From assembly GCA_036925085.1 (NCBI GenBank), contig JAUPFP010000040.1, positions 775,939-839,938 on the forward strand: a stretch of DNA of 64,000 bases, read 5' to 3'. The notes below the pieces were generated by a model. That model was given only the letters and a program-made list of their open reading frames with translations. It ran no database searches and had not been told where the DNA came from. The DNA is from Brachycybe producta (lineage: Eukaryota; Arthropoda; Diplopoda; Playtdesmida; Andrognathidae). Every line of letters begins with the position of its first letter. Within the stretch, counting starts at the first letter, position 1. A program made the translations under genes and the position numbers. Below, piece by piece: positions 1 to 11,900 of this stretch.

Positions 1-112
1 AACTGTCCCATACAATCAAAAAGGGCTCAATGACCTTTTTTTAATTTAAATTTTCATCATAATAACTACTTAGAAATATGACTAAATAGAAAATAAACAG
101 CTGATTTCTTCT

Positions 113-607
113 TATACCTAGTAAACACACTTGATAATTTAAATGTATTTAAATAATAAACGTTTTCTACAGAGCCCTGTGAAGGACAAACATACAATAT
201 GTCGAATTCAATTTATTCAGTTAATAATCTGAAAATATTGAGTTAATACTTAAATATAATTCAATAAACTATTGACAAAATATTGCTTTTGTATTTCAAT
301 TTAAAATATTAATAATAAAGTCAATTTTTATTTGGTGTTCATGTCCTTAACTGGATTCCGTATAATTCACCTATAAACATATTTAATTTGAATTCATTTA
401 ACTCATGTGTTGTGTACAAGGTATTAGTGTTGCTTCTAAAACGCAAAATAATCTAATAACTTGTATATTTAAGTATTAACTCAATATTTTCAGATCATTA
501 ACTGAATAAATTGAATTTGACATATTGTTTGTTTGTCCTTCACAGGGCTCCGTAGAAACACGTTTATTATTTAAACGCATTGAAATTATCAGGTGTCTAC
601 TAGGTAT
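113..607. mobile_element. Foldback (long inverted repeat) DNA element, copy 1
   Basis: The left arm (about 113-290) reappears inverted at about 470-607. Shared stretches include tataccta...cacac at the tips, a taaataataaacg block, the acagagccctgtgaaggaca block and the ttattcagttaat block. No open reading frame is present, so this is a non-autonomous element. A second copy lies at 5469-5787. The family is not identified. Confidence 0.75.
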
Positions 608-626
608 AAAGAGAAATTGAAAACGT

Positions 627-837
627 GTTAGAAACTAGAAGAATAGGTCAATCACTTGATAGTATATTCATGTTGAAATCGTTTAAAATAAGCTTTTTTA
701 TGTCAGTTTGAAAATGAGTCAATGTTAAAACAGACGATATTTTTTACATTTTTTTTTGCTCTATAAAAAGTTTATTTTGAAAGATGTCAAACATGAAAAT
801 ACTATTAAGTAATTCATTCACTCTTCTAGTTTCTAAC
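627..837. mobile_element. Foldback MITE of the 'gaaactagaag' family, intact copy
   Basis: The left arm starts gttagaaactagaag and includes a tcatgttgaaatc block and a aaaataagctttttta block. The right arm is its inverse and ends cttctagtttctaac. The centre holds the cagacgatattttt motif. At least eight further copies lie at 983-1203 (altered centre), 4329-4487, 34531-34671, 41917-42493 (three in a row), 60440-60636 and 60775-60958. It is the most numerous dispersed family in the window after the satellite. Confidence 0.7.
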
Positions 838-982
838 AGACTTTCGAATTCTTCTTGGCTCTTCTGAAACTGCAGAATAACAAAGAGTTCGAGAAAATCA
901 GTTGTTCATAAAACTTGTTCAACAGCGACCCTTCTAGTTTCTAAAACAATTAGTTTTCTCTTCCACTTTTGCACCTAAAAGA

Positions 983-1203
983 CAAACTAGAAACTAGAAC
1001 GGATAGCTGAATCAGTTGATAGTATTTTCATGTTTGATATCTTTCAAAATAAACTTTTTATAGACCCTTGAGACTCGAAACCGCACCTATAGAACATATA
1101 ACCACTGCAGTGGCGCCGTCTGGGGAGGGGGGGACTAAAAAAAATAAATATCTATTCAGCCACCACCTTAAGTGATACAGTTTCTCTTCTAGTTTCTAAA
1201 ACA
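983..1203. mobile_element. Rearranged copy of the 'gaaactagaag' foldback MITE
   Basis: It starts aactagaaactagaacgg, carries the tcaaaataaactttttat block, and closes with cttctagtttctaa. The centre is replaced by a different sequence (about 1065-1175) containing tggcgccgtctgg and an A-run. Related text (gctgaatagatatttatttt) recurs near 6130 and 60265, which suggests a second element inside this one. Confidence 0.5.
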
Positions 1204-1273
1204 CTTTTAGAATCCATTTTTAGTTTCACAAACGCTTCCAATTGCTTGTCTCTCTCTCTCTCTCTCTCTGCTC

Positions 1274-1778
1274 CTGTCATATGATAATAAATTGTCATAT
1301 CTAGCTCATAAGCTGTGTGTAAACAGTAAACAAATTACCATATATTATGACAAATACCGTCATATTGTGTATCATACTTTTATGACTCCTATTGAGTGGT
1401 GTAGTACAAACATGATATGATAGATCACAAGCATTGACATCATAATTTAGGATTGTCAATTTGTCACAGTTTCATTATTATCCTGTAATGAGCAACGTAA
1501 GGAGCAACCAGACAAATACGTTTTCAGTCAAAGAACCTGGTTGGAGGCTAGAGTTATAGATATTACTTGGATCTATAGCTTCTGATCAAGAGTCTCATTA
1601 CAGAAGAAGTGATAAAATTGTGACAGTCATACCTTATGATGTCACTGCCTAAGCGTTATTATTTTAAGACTATTACATTATGTAGTGATATGACAATATT
1701 TGTCATAATATGTCATTTGATTTTGTGACTGTTACAAGGTTATGAGCTAAGATATGACAATTTACTGTCATATGACAG
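1274..1778. mobile_element. Terminal-inverted-repeat element with tgtcatatga ends
   Basis: The left end (ctgtcatatgataataaatt, then gtcatatctagctcataa) is matched by its inverse at 1744-1778. Internal blocks with tatgacaa and gtcatat recur in both orientations, so the whole sequence can fold. It has no coding capacity. A (CT)n run sits just outside at 1251-1269. Confidence 0.65.
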
Positions 1779-1812
1779 CCTTATTGCCTTTCTGTCATTT
1801 GCGGAAAACACT

Positions 1813-2030
1813 AAAACGCAGAAATTGCGAAATCTGCAGAAATCCATTCAAAATAAGTAAAAAAAAAAAAATTAATGTTTCTGCAATTTCTGCTCAATCT
1901 TACTCTTTTTATATAATTTCTAAATTTTCTTAATAATTAGGCACATTTTGAATGTTTTTTTTTTTGCATTTTCTTATTAATTTTACTCATTTCGAATAGA
2001 TTTCTGCAGATTTCGCAATTTCTGCATTTT
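1813..2030. repeat. Foldback repeat with 'cagaaattgcgaaatctgca' arms
   Basis: Arms of about 50 bp at 1813-1862 and 1980-2030 are inverse copies, with a further pair of partial arms (tttctgcaatttctg near 1880) between them. No coding potential is seen. It is probably a MITE remnant. Confidence 0.55.
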
Positions 2031-2034
2031 ATGT

Positions 2035-2122
2035 CTAGTGCACACCAGGAATCTTTGTTGCGAGGCAGAATCGCAACTGATGCGATTCAGCCCCACAACA
2101 AAGAACCCTGGTGTGTACTAAG
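2035..2122. repeat. Small palindrome with gtacacaccaggg ends
   Basis: The outer arms ctagtgcacaccagg and cctggtgtgtactaag pair. So do ctttgttg and caacaaag, and at the tip gaatcgcaactgatgcgattc forms a second perfect stem. It is a compact 88-bp hairpin-forming element. Confidence 0.55.
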
Positions 2123-2164
2123 CCTTTAGAGAGGAAACCCGTTATTTGCATATTTTGTAAATTG

Positions 2165-2405
2165 CCTGCTGCTTATAAAAAATATTTAAAAATAGCAAAA
2201 TATAATATTTAAAAATAGCAAAAATATAATATTTAAAAATTAAAAAAATATAATATTTAAAAATAGAAAAATATATTTAAAAATAGAAAAATATATTTAA
2301 AAATAGAAAAATATATTTAAAAATAGAAAAATATATTTAAAAATAGCAAAAATATTTAAAAATGGCAGAATATAATATTTAAAAATAGCAAAATATATTT
2401 AAAAA
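2165..2405. repeat. AT-rich tandem repeat, about 20-bp unit
   Basis: The unit aaatagaaaaatatatttaa is repeated, exact in the middle (about 2260-2345) and degenerate at both ends (atagcaaaatataatattta). The purine/pyrimidine bias and lack of stable reading frames argue against coding. The sequence from 2411 to 3180 holds nothing I recognise. Confidence 0.8.
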
Positions 2406-3218
2406 TGCAATTATTTACCCTTTGAAAGATGAGTCATTCCTTAAGGAATCAAATAAGTTCATAAAGAAAACACAAACAAATCACCAAATAAAATATGACA
2501 TCGAAGTGCGAAACAGAAAAAATAAAACCGAAGAAGAAAACAGAAGAAGAAGAAGAAGAAAATGTTGTTCTTCACAAGTTCTTAAAAACAAAGTGTATCC
2601 ACCACCACACAACATTAAGAGCCAAAAAAAATTAATAACAATAACAATAATAATAAATAATAATGATGATGATGAGTAAAAATTTAAAATAATAATCCTT
2701 GGTTTACAAAAGAGTGTGAAAAAAACATAAATAAATAAAGAGAAAAATATGTTAAATTTAGAAAATATAAAAATTATAAATAAAGTTAAAAATGCAAACT
2801 TTGAAAAAGGTGGGAAGTGAATCAGTTGGAGTTTATGGAGAAATGAAAGAAAAACTGTGTCAAACTCATTTTCAGAATATCTTATTAAAATCCCCTCGAA
2901 ACAAAAAAAAAAAGCCAATCCAGTTGCACTTTACTGAATGTGACGTCACACACCTACAACACACCATAGGTGTTGGTTAACAAATCAAAAGTATTACATA
3001 AAAGAACGCGGTGAGGGTGCCCCCCCCCCTCTGAGGGTTCACTCTCGGAAGATTGAGTGCCCATTTCAGAACGTCAAGGTTTCGTGCACCCAGCCTCTTT
3101 ACGGTGTACGGTGCACACATTACTGGTGTTCCGATACTAGTTTATACAAACCATCAACAGCACTAGCGGTTGTTTGAAACCCGAAACCCGTTTTGAAGCT
3201 CCGAAGACGCCCTGGTGT

Positions 3219-3440
3219 CTCGGTTCTTGCTCTGAAGACACTCCCGGTGTCTCGGTTCTTGCTCCAAAGACACTCCCGGTGTCTCGGTTCTTGCTCCAAA
3301 GACACTCCCGGTGCCTCGGTTCCCTCCGAAGACAACCGGGTGTCTCGGTTCGCTCCGTAGACAACCGGGTGTCTCGGTTCGCTCCGAAGACAACCGGGTG
3401 TCTCGGTTCTCTTCGATGACATCCAAGAGCCTCGGTTCAC
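3219..3440. repeat. Minisatellite, 32-bp then 29-bp units
   Basis: The anchor ctcggttc occurs at 3219, 3251, 3283 and 3315 (spacing 32) and then at 3344, 3373, 3402 and 3431 (spacing 29). The change coincides with loss of three bases in the ctcccggtgt segment, which becomes accgggtgt. Both strands give long in-frame translations here, but these follow from tandem repetition and are not genes. Confidence 0.85.
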
Positions 3441-3582
3441 TCCGAAAATACTCAAGTGTCTCTCATTTTATTCCGAGTTTCACTTTCCGGTATGTTTTTC
3501 TTTTCTTCAAGCCTCTCTAGACACACTTGTGTAACTCGTATAATTACAAGTTGTACACGATAAGAAAAGAGAGAAATATGAT

Positions 3583-3587
3583 TCTCT

Positions 3588-3624
<37 letters not shown>

Positions 3625-3632
3625 AATAATAA
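3583..3632. repeat. (GAT)n microsatellite
   Basis: An uninterrupted tgatgatgat run grades into ataataata. Sequence from about 3640 to 4065 shows no gene or repeat I can name. Confidence 0.85.
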
Positions 3633-4068
3633 AGATGCTTTGTAATAATTATTGAACCCATTCAATTTCCTTTTACGAAAATATCTTCTCTTCTTTTTTT
3701 GTTCATAACAGAAATCCATGGAAAATGTTTTTTTCCGGATGAGAAATTCTCTCATCTTCTTTTTTTATTCCATTTTTCTCCGATCCACACCCGATTTTAA
3801 TCAAACGACTCAAAGACGGTTTAAAAGAAAGGAAAGATTTCCCACCTTAAGAACAATTAACTAACCCTATTATTAATAATAAAACAGTTAGTAGAATTAA
3901 GCAACTCTCTTAATTTATGAAATTAATTCTACTGCACTTGAAGGTTGGGGTAATTAAAAATTAAAACAACTGTTACTACATTTAAAATTATAATAATATG
4001 TGCCAAGATAACTGGAGCTCACTCTCGAATATTATTTTTAATGTGTTTTTTTTAAGTGTAAACAGGGC

Positions 4069-4081
4069 CTCTCTCTCTCTC

Positions 4082-4156
<75 letters not shown>

Positions 4157-4305
4157 CTCTCTCGAACTCTCTCTCTCGAACTCTCTCTCGAACTCTCTCT
4201 CGAACTCTCTCTCGAACTCTCTCTCGAACTCTCTCTCGAACTCTCTCTCGAACTCTCTCTCGAACTCTCTCTCGAACTCTCTCTCGAACTCTCTCTCGAA
4301 CTCTG
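4069..4305. repeat. (CT)n microsatellite grading into a 12-bp ctctctctcgaa array
   Basis: A nearly pure CT run to about 4165 is followed by about eleven copies of ctctctctcgaa. The 12-bp unit looks derived from the CT run by acquiring cgaa and then amplifying. The open frame reading Leu-Glu-Leu-Ser repeats is a by-product. Confidence 0.85.
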
Positions 4306-4328
4306 AATGAGAAACTTGAAAAGTGTTT

Positions 4329-4487
4329 TTAGAAATTAGAAGGGTAAATCAATCACTTAAGGGTATAATTTCATGTTTTGATATATTTCAAAATAAAACT
4401 TTTTATGTCAAGTTTGAAAATGGTCCAATTTTAAGCAGACAAACCAATGAAAAGTTTATTTTGAAAAAATATCAACATGAAAATACA
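4329..4487. mobile_element. 'gaaactagaag' foldback MITE, right end missing
   Basis: It starts tttagaaattagaaggg and continues through the usual tttcaaaataaa and agcagacaa motifs to tatcaacatgaaaatac. The expected terminal cttctagtttcta is absent. A CAGGCA-ended MITE begins 15 bp later, so insertion of that MITE may explain the truncation. Confidence 0.55.
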
Positions 4488-4501
4488 GGCCTTACTATCG
4501 A

Positions 4502-4706
4502 CAGGCAAGTTAGAAATCGGGGAGAACTTCAGTTGCCTCCACCCTTTTTACGACAACCGGCAACTTCTAATTGGTTTGTTGTGTAGGCTGACGTCACATG
4601 CTCCACCTTTTTCAACGTCGAACCACACAACCAACCAATTAGAAGTTGCCGTTCGCCATAAAAAGGGCGGAGCCAACTTCTGTTCGTCCCGATTTCTAAT
4701 CGCCTG
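4502..4706. mobile_element. Palindromic MITE with CAGGCA/TGCCTG ends (family A)
   Basis: The ends are caggcaag and cgcctg. Each arm carries agaaatcgggg, a ccgcc/ggcgg GC box beside ctttttatga, and cggcaacttctaattgg. The centre holds a perfect TGACGTCA at 4589-4596 and an accaaccaattag CCAAT motif. Other family members are at 7366, 7738-8072, 41163, 41328, 45600 and 50009. There is no open reading frame. Confidence 0.8.
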
Positions 4707-5468
4707 TCTTGGTCGTTGTTAGAAAAGAAATCATTTTTTGTGAGATTTAGGAAAGAGGAGGAGGAGGAGGGTGAAAAAGAGGAGGCGGTTCTTAATGTCA
4801 TCAACCTGAGAAATTTGTCTCCTTAAATGTTAATTACCAAAATGAGATTTAAAATCATCATTTCACACATCACTCAATAATTGGATCACCTTTTGAGATT
4901 CATCATCATCATCATCATCATCAAATTCCCTCTTTTTTTTCCCCCATTCACTTTCACATAACAGAAACGGAAAACCAACCCAAATTTAAGTCAGGAGTGA
5001 GTGGGGTGGGGCCAAACTCTAATAACAAATTTGATGTTTTTTAATTACTATAGTTTAGTTATATATATATATATTGTAAATAATAAAAAAATGTGATTGT
5101 TATATGAGAGAAATTTAATGTTTTTGCTTCAACAATTTGTCACAATGTTCCTCCTTCAAAACCAACTTCTTAAAAACTGTTTCAGTTGAGAGAGAAAAAG
5201 TGTCACTACTTTTTTTTTTTTGTTTCAAATAAAACTTTTCAAAAAATCTCCATCAACCTGAAATAATGTCGTCCACCAAACCAAATTGTGTTCACTAATT
5301 ATATGTATAACTGACCCAATTTTTACGGGGTTTTAACTTTTTAAGCAAAAATTATTGTTAAAAAAGTTTAGAAAGTGTGTTTTCGAGTCTCTCTCTCTCT
5401 TTCTCTTGTATGAAGTTCCTAAACGTACCACCAGGGGGGGGGTCTGTTTCTCAAAAGTACAAGTCCTT

Positions 5469-5787
5469 TATACCTAGTACACACACCTGATAATTTAAAT
5501 GCATTTAAATAATAAATGTGTTCTACAGAGCCCTGTGAAGGGCAAACAAACTATATATCGAATTGAATTTATTCAGTTAATAATCTCAAAATATTGAGTT
5601 AATACTTAAATATAAAATATATACACATTATTGACAAAATATTGTCAATGTATTTGAATTTAAAATATTAATAATAAAGTCAATTTTTATTTGGTTCATG
5701 TCCTTAACTGGATTCCGTATAATTCACCCTAAACACATTAAATTTGAATTCATTTAACTCATGTGTGTGTGTACAAAGGTATTACAA
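5469..5787. mobile_element. Foldback DNA element, copy 2 (right arm missing)
   Basis: It matches the element at 113-607 from tatacctagtacacac through the ttatttggttcatgtccttaa block, then ends near gtacaaaggtatt where copy 1 continues into its right arm. The second arm has been lost or never inserted. From 4707 to 5468 I see only AT-rich sequence with homopolymer runs and a C/G-run near 5438. Confidence 0.65.
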
Positions 5788-5798
5788 AGTTCTGCAAA

Positions 5799-5845
5799 AT
5801 ACACTTGTTTTTAACAAGTGTATTTTACGGAGCTCTGTAAAGGAC
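5799..5845. repeat. Hairpin caaaatacacttgtt plus a tacggagctctgtaaa end
   Basis: Arms caaaatacacttgtt and aacaagtgtatttta flank a two-base loop. They run into tacggagctctgtaaaggac, which is also the terminal sequence of the element at 50870-51633. It is probably a fragment of that family. From 5850 to 7365 I recognise no gene. Confidence 0.5.
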
Positions 5846-7365
5846 ATGGCATCGCAAATTCACAATTTGTCAATGTTACGAATTGTTAATTTGTCAAGTT
5901 GCGTTTACACTTCTTAAACCAGCTTAAATTTGTTTTCAAGAAAGAATAACTAGAGTTTTAGCAACCGTTTTGACGTGACTCACGATCCAAATAAAGGGCG
6001 TGGTTTAAATCACGATTTTTTATATAATAAAAATTAAAACTCAAACCAGATAATTTCATTTTTATTTTAGAAAAAATAAATAAAAATGATAAACTATTCA
6101 TTAAAATAAAATCAGATTTTTTTTATCTTAAGGTGGCTGAATAGATATTTATTTTGCTTTTATCCCACCAGATAGACTTTATTTTGCACAATTTGGACGC
6201 AAAAACGTCAAGCGAACGTTTTTTTTTTTTAGCAACAACATTATGAAAAAAATTCGAATTGTTTTCAAAACTAGAATGGTAAAAGATTGATGTTAAAAGG
6301 TTTTTCATTGCAATATCTTAAAAAATAAACGATTTTATAGTTCAGTTTGAAAAATTACCCGTTATTTTTTGGTTTTTTTCCATTTGACATTTCTATGAAA
6401 AACTCTATAGTGTGCACACACCTGTCTACTCAGTGGTCTGCTAAAGGCGACTGCTTTATGTGGCGCCACAAAATGGTCCGTGTGATGCAGTCATTAGCAG
6501 TAACCCGTTACAACAAGTCGACTCTTCAACTTAGTGTCAAACTCAAGTCCCACCGGGTTGAACAGGTTCAACTTTGAGAGACTTTTCAAGTCAACTTTCT
6601 GCCAAACAACCAATCAGGCCGTTTGCCGGAAATGACATATGTAACATTGAACGAATTCCCGGTTTCATGACTTCCGGGTTTATTAACTTCCTTGTTAGTT
6701 GATCGCAATATGGACACACAAACCAAGAGGGCAGACATTGAACAGAAAATCATAGTACGATTTTCACTAAGTTTGACAGCAGATCCTCGTGTGGATGGAA
6801 AGTCATTTTACTTTTTAGCCGCATTTTAACTTGGATAATTCAGAATAGAATTGAAATTTTAAAATTCAGTAAAACGCAGATTAAAAGTAAAATGGCTTCC
6901 GATACCACCGTACGAGATTCACCCACCAATGTCGCCCCTTTGACATAAACGAAGTTTTGAAAACTTGATTGGGAACTAGAGGTTGCATAGTGTGGATATA
7001 TAGAAGTTTATTAGAAAGTTCTAGTTGCAAGTCACATCCCAGGTTGCATTGCAAGTTGAATTTGCATCGGAGGTTGCTAGTGTGATTGGGGCTTTATGTG
7101 AAATCAAAACTTTCAACTTTGAGGTCAACTTGTCTCCCACAAAAATAAACACTTTTTTTTAAAAAATCACTTTCTCTCAAAAGTTTCAAAACTTTGTTGG
7201 AAAAAAAAATAAGATAATTAAAAATGGATAAAAAAAATGTTTTAGAAAAACCAATCTAGAACACAAAAGTTAAACATAGAAAAGAACAATGTCAATGTAA
7301 AATGTGTTGACATCCATGTTCAAATTAAACTGACATCAGAACCAAACTCAATAATACTGTAAACA

Positions 7366-7599
7366 CAGGCAATTAGAAATCGGGACGAACACAAGTTGGC
7401 TCTGCCCTTTTTATGACGAACACAAGTTGGCTCTGCCCTTTTTATGACGAACGCAACTTCTAATTGGTTGGTTATGTAGTCTGACGTCACATGCTCCGCC
7501 CTTTTCAACGTCCAACCACACAACAAACCAATTAGAAGTTGCCGGTCGTCATAAATAGGGCGGAGCCAACTGAAGTTCGTCCCGATTTCTAAATGCCTG
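7366..7599. mobile_element. Family A MITE with internal duplication and 9-bp target duplication
   Basis: The ends are caggcaattagaaatcggg and cccgatttctaaatgcctg. One arm segment (gacgaacacaagttggctct followed by gccctttttat) is tandemly doubled at 7382-7450. The flanks actgtaaac and actgtaaat form a 9-bp near-duplication if the element is taken as acaggc...gcctgt. It carries a TGACGTCA at 7482. Confidence 0.8.
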
Positions 7600-7737
7600 T
7601 ACTGTAAATGGCTAAATTAAAAAAAGCCGTTACATTAGATGGCTTTATATTCATTGTTTTTGTCCTACCAGATGGCGCCACTACAGTAGCTATTATGTTC
7701 TATAGGAGGTCTCTTCAAACGCAAGTAAAGACAGTAA

Positions 7738-8072
7738 GATACAGTCATTTTCTCCGCCCCTTTTACGAGGACTGTCAACTTCTAATTGGTTTGTTATGTG
7801 GTCTGACGTCACATGCTCGTCCTTTTCATTTTCCAATTGGTTGATATTTGGTCTGACACTCATAAAAGGTTAGGGTAAACGACTGTATTGTGCTGTCGTT
7901 TGCTCCGCCCTTTTTATGACGACCGGCAACTTCTAATTGGTTTGCTGTGTGGTTCGACGTTGAAAAGGGCGGAGCATGTGACGTCAGACTACATAACCAA
8001 CCAATTAAAAGATGCCGGTCGTCATAAAAAGGGCGGAGCCAACTGAAGTTCTTCCCGTTTTCTAACTGCCTG
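7738..8072. mobile_element. Two adjoining MITE copies related to family A
   Basis: The first part (7738-7870) has ctccgcccctttt, caacttctaattgg and the ccaattggttgatatttgg form seen at 39522-39716. The second (7893-8072) is a family A body with ggcggagcatgtgacgtcag and a final actgcctgt. TGACGTCA octamers are at 7804 and 7979. It looks like one insertion into another. Confidence 0.6.
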
Positions 8073-8132
8073 TTTGACTACTGTCACTGCCTATTCGACA
8101 CTATTTGACACTGTCTATTCATTTTTTTTACT

Positions 8133-8213
8133 TAATGATGCATGTGGACTTTTATGTCCCTCTGCCATAGGCCTATTTGGCTGCTAACAGAGTACTAATT
8201 GTAATTGTAATCC
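8133..8213 (+). mobile_element. LINE 3' tail fragment
   Basis: About 80 bp, from ttaatgatgcatgtgg through ctctgccataggcctatttg and ctgctaacagagtactaatt to a gtaattgtaat tail, is nearly identical to 38440-38521, where the upstream sequence encodes a LINE reverse-transcriptase C-terminus. A short 3' piece with a repeated attgtaa tail is what 5'-truncated CR1/Jockey-type insertion leaves. From 8214 to 8845 I see nothing beyond AT-rich sequence. Confidence 0.65.
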
Positions 8214-8845
8214 TTAACATGAAAAATTCTCAGTTAATCTGACTCAAGTTTCTAAAAATTTAAATATTTTTTCTCTCTTAACTTTTGGGTTTTGAAATTC
8301 CGAATAACCGGAGTTCTTTCTAATTCAATTGTTCTCTTTTATATGCAAATGAATTTCTTTATAAAAAACACGATTAGGTCCTAAAAATCTAGTTAATTTC
8401 CTCCGTCTAGTGTTTTCATTGATATTACTATAAGATTAAAACTCCAATTGTTTTAACTTTTTTTAAAAAAAAAAAGCGGAATTTTTTTTTTCGTTGTAAA
8501 ATCTCAACATTGTTAATTCAATTTCGACGATCGTAAAGTTTAAAAAAGCACAAATAACAACAATGGCTTATTGTTAATCAATAAAATGGAACCATGTATA
8601 ATTTTATTTTTTTATCTTAACGATAGGCTAATAACGAACAGGTTTAAACAAATAGTAAGTACAGTTACCCCTTCTAGTTTCTAAAATAAATTCAAGTTTC
8701 TCTTCATTTTGGACCTGAAATGCAGGCACCTCGAGTGCGACAGGTTTTTTTACACTTTAACTTTACACATTTTATAACAATGCATTTCGCATGAAGGACG
8801 CTTGTCCTTCTGTAACAAGCCTTTTGACTGACTGACTACTTGTGA

Positions 8846-8945
8846 NNNNNNNNNNNNNNNNNNNNNNNNNNNNNNNNNNNNNNNNNNNNNNNNNNNNNNN
8901 NNNNNNNNNNNNNNNNNNNNNNNNNNNNNNNNNNNNNNNNNNNNN
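8846..8945. other. Assembly gap of 100 N
   Basis: Exactly 100 N separate unique sequence from the first readable satellite unit. A round 100 is a common scaffold placeholder, so the true distance, the real left edge of the satellite and its full length are unknown. Confidence 0.98.
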
Positions 8946-11900
8946 TCCTTCCCTTCCGCTCGTCTGGTTCACTTGCTATGAATTTTCGAAGTTACAGATC
9001 CATGAGCAAGCATAGACACTTCAATGACGCCCAAATTGAACTGGTGTAACTTTTGAAGCGTGCATTGCACACTGGAAATGAAGACATCCTCTGCATTCCA
9101 GACTTTTCTGGGAATGCATCAAATCCAAAATTGTCCATTCCCGCTCGTCTGGTTCACTTGCTATGAATTTTCGAAGTTACAGATCCATGAGCAAGCATAG
9201 ACACTTCAATGACGCCCAAAATTGAACTGGTGTAACTTTTGAAGCGTGCATTTGCACACTGGAAATGAAGACATCTCTGCATTCCAGACTTTTCTGGGAA
9301 TGCATCAAATCCAAAATGTCCATTCCCCGCTCGTCCTGGTTCACTTGCTATGAATTTTCGAAGTTACAGATCCATGAGCAAGCATAGACACTTCAATGAC
9401 GCCCAAATTGAACTGGTGTAACTTTTGAAGCGTGCATTGCACACTGGAAATGAAGACATGTCTGCATTCCAGACTTTTCTGGGAATGCATCAAATCCAAA
9501 ATGTCCATTCCCGCTCGTCTGGTTCACTTGCTATGAATTTTCGAAGTTACAGATCCATGAGCAAGCATAGACACTTCAATGACGCCCAAATTGAACTGGT
9601 GTAACTTTTGAAGCGTGCATTGCACACTGGAAATGAAGACATCTCTGCATTCCAGACTTTTCTGGGAATGCATCAAATCCAAAATGTCCATTCCCGCTCG
9701 TCTGGTTCACTTGCTATGAATTTTCGAAGTTACAGATCCATGAGCAAGCATAGACACTTCAATGACGCCCAAATTGAACTGGTGTAACTTTTGAAGCGTG
9801 CATTGCACAATGGAAATGAAGACATCTCTGCATTCCAGACTTTTCTGGGGAATGCATCAAATCCAAACATGTCCATTCCCGCTCGTCTGGTTCACTTGCT
9901 ATGAATTTTCGAAGTTACAGATCCATGAGCAAGCATAGACACTTCAATGACGCCCAAATTGAACTGGTGTAACTTTTGAAGCGTGCATTGCACACTGGAA
10001 ATGAAGACATGTCTGCATTTCAGACTTTTCTGGGAATGCATCAAATCCAAAATTTCCATTCCCGCTCGACTGGTTCACTTGCTATGAATTTTCAAAGTTA
10101 CAGATCCATGAGCAAGCATAGAACACTTCAATGACGCCCAAATTGAACTGGTGTAACTTTTGAAGCGTGCATTGCACACTGGAAATGAAGACATCTCTGC
10201 ATTCCAGACTTTTCTGGGAATGCATCAAATCCAAAATGTCCATTCCCCGCTCGTTCTGGTTCACTTGCTATGAATTTTCGAAGTTACAGATCCATGAGCA
10301 AGCATAGACACTCTCAATGACGCCCCAAATTGAACTGGTGTAACTTTTGAAGCGTGCATTGCACAATGGAAATGAAGACATCTCTGCATTCCAGACTTTT
10401 CTGGGAATGCATCAAATCCAAAATGTCCATTCCCGCTCGTCTGGTTCACTTGCTATGAATTTTCGAAGTTACAGATCCATGAGCAAGCACAGACACTTCA
10501 ATGACGCCCCAAATTGAACTGGTGTAACTTTTGAAGCGTGCATTGCACACTGGAAATGAAGACATGTCTGCATTCCAGACTTTTCTGGGAATGCATCAAA
10601 TACAAAATTTCCATTCCCGCTCGTCTGGTTCACTTGCTATGAATTTTCGAAGTTACAGATCCATGAGCAAGCATAGACACTTCAATGACGCCCAAATTGA
10701 ACTGGTGTAACTTTTGAAGCGTGCATTGCACACTGGAAACGAAGACATGTCTGCATTCCAGACTTTTCTGGGAATGCATCAAATACAAAATTTCCATTCC
10801 CCGCTCGTCTGGTTCACTTGCTATGAATTTTCGAAGTTACAGAACCCATGAGCAAGCATAGACACTTCAATGACGCCCAAATTGAACTGGTGTAACTTTT
10901 GAAGCGTGCATTGCACACTGGAAATGAAGACATCTCTGCACTCCAGACTTTTCTGGGAATGCATGAAATCCCAAAATTTTCCATTCCCGCTCGTCTGGTT
11001 CACTTGCTATGAATTTTCGAAGTTACAGAACCATGAGCAAGCATAGACACTTCAATGACGCCCCAAATTGAACTGGTGTAACTTTTTGAAGCGTGCATTT
11101 GCACACTGGAAATGAAGACATCTCTGCACTCCAGACTTTTCTGGGAATGCATGAAATCCAAAATGTCCATTCCCGCTCGTCTGGTTCACTTGCTATGAAT
11201 TTTCAAAGTTACAGATCCATGAGCAAGCATAGACACTTCAATGACGCCCAAATTGAACTGGTGTAACTTTTGAAGCGTGCATTGCACACTGGAAACGAAG
11301 ACATGTCTGCATTCCAGACTTTTTCTGGGAATGCATCAAAATCCAAAATTTCCATTCCCGCTCGACTGGTTCACTTGCTATGAATTTTCAAAGTTACAGA
11401 TCCATGAGCAAGCATAGACACTTCAATGACGCCCAAATTGAACTGGTGTAACTTTTGAAGCGTGCATTGCACACTGGAAATGAAGACATCTCTGCACTCC
11501 AGACTTTTCTGGGAATGCATGAAATCCAAAATGTCCATTCCCGCTCGTCTGGTTCACTTTGCTATGAATTTTCAAAGTTACAGATCCATGAGCAAGCATA
11601 GACACTTCAATGACGCCCAAATTGAACTGGTGTAACTTTTGAAGCGTGCATTGCACACTGGAAACGAAGACATGTCTGCATTCCAGACTTTTCTGTGAAT
11701 GCATCAAATACAAAATTTCCATTCCCGCTCGTCTGGTTCACTTGCTATGAATTTTCGAAGTTACAGATCCCATGAGCAAGCATAGACACTTCAATGACGC
11801 CCAAATTGAACTGGTGTAACTTTTGAAGCGTGCATTGCACACTGGAAATGAAGACATCTCATGCATTCCAGACTTTTCTGGGAATGCATCAAATCCAAAA

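Noticed and set aside
2422-2918. Frames of 85 and 145 codons on opposite strands
   Set aside because: Low-complexity Lys/Asn versus Phe/Leu composition from AT-rich repeats and a non-ATG start; no domain.
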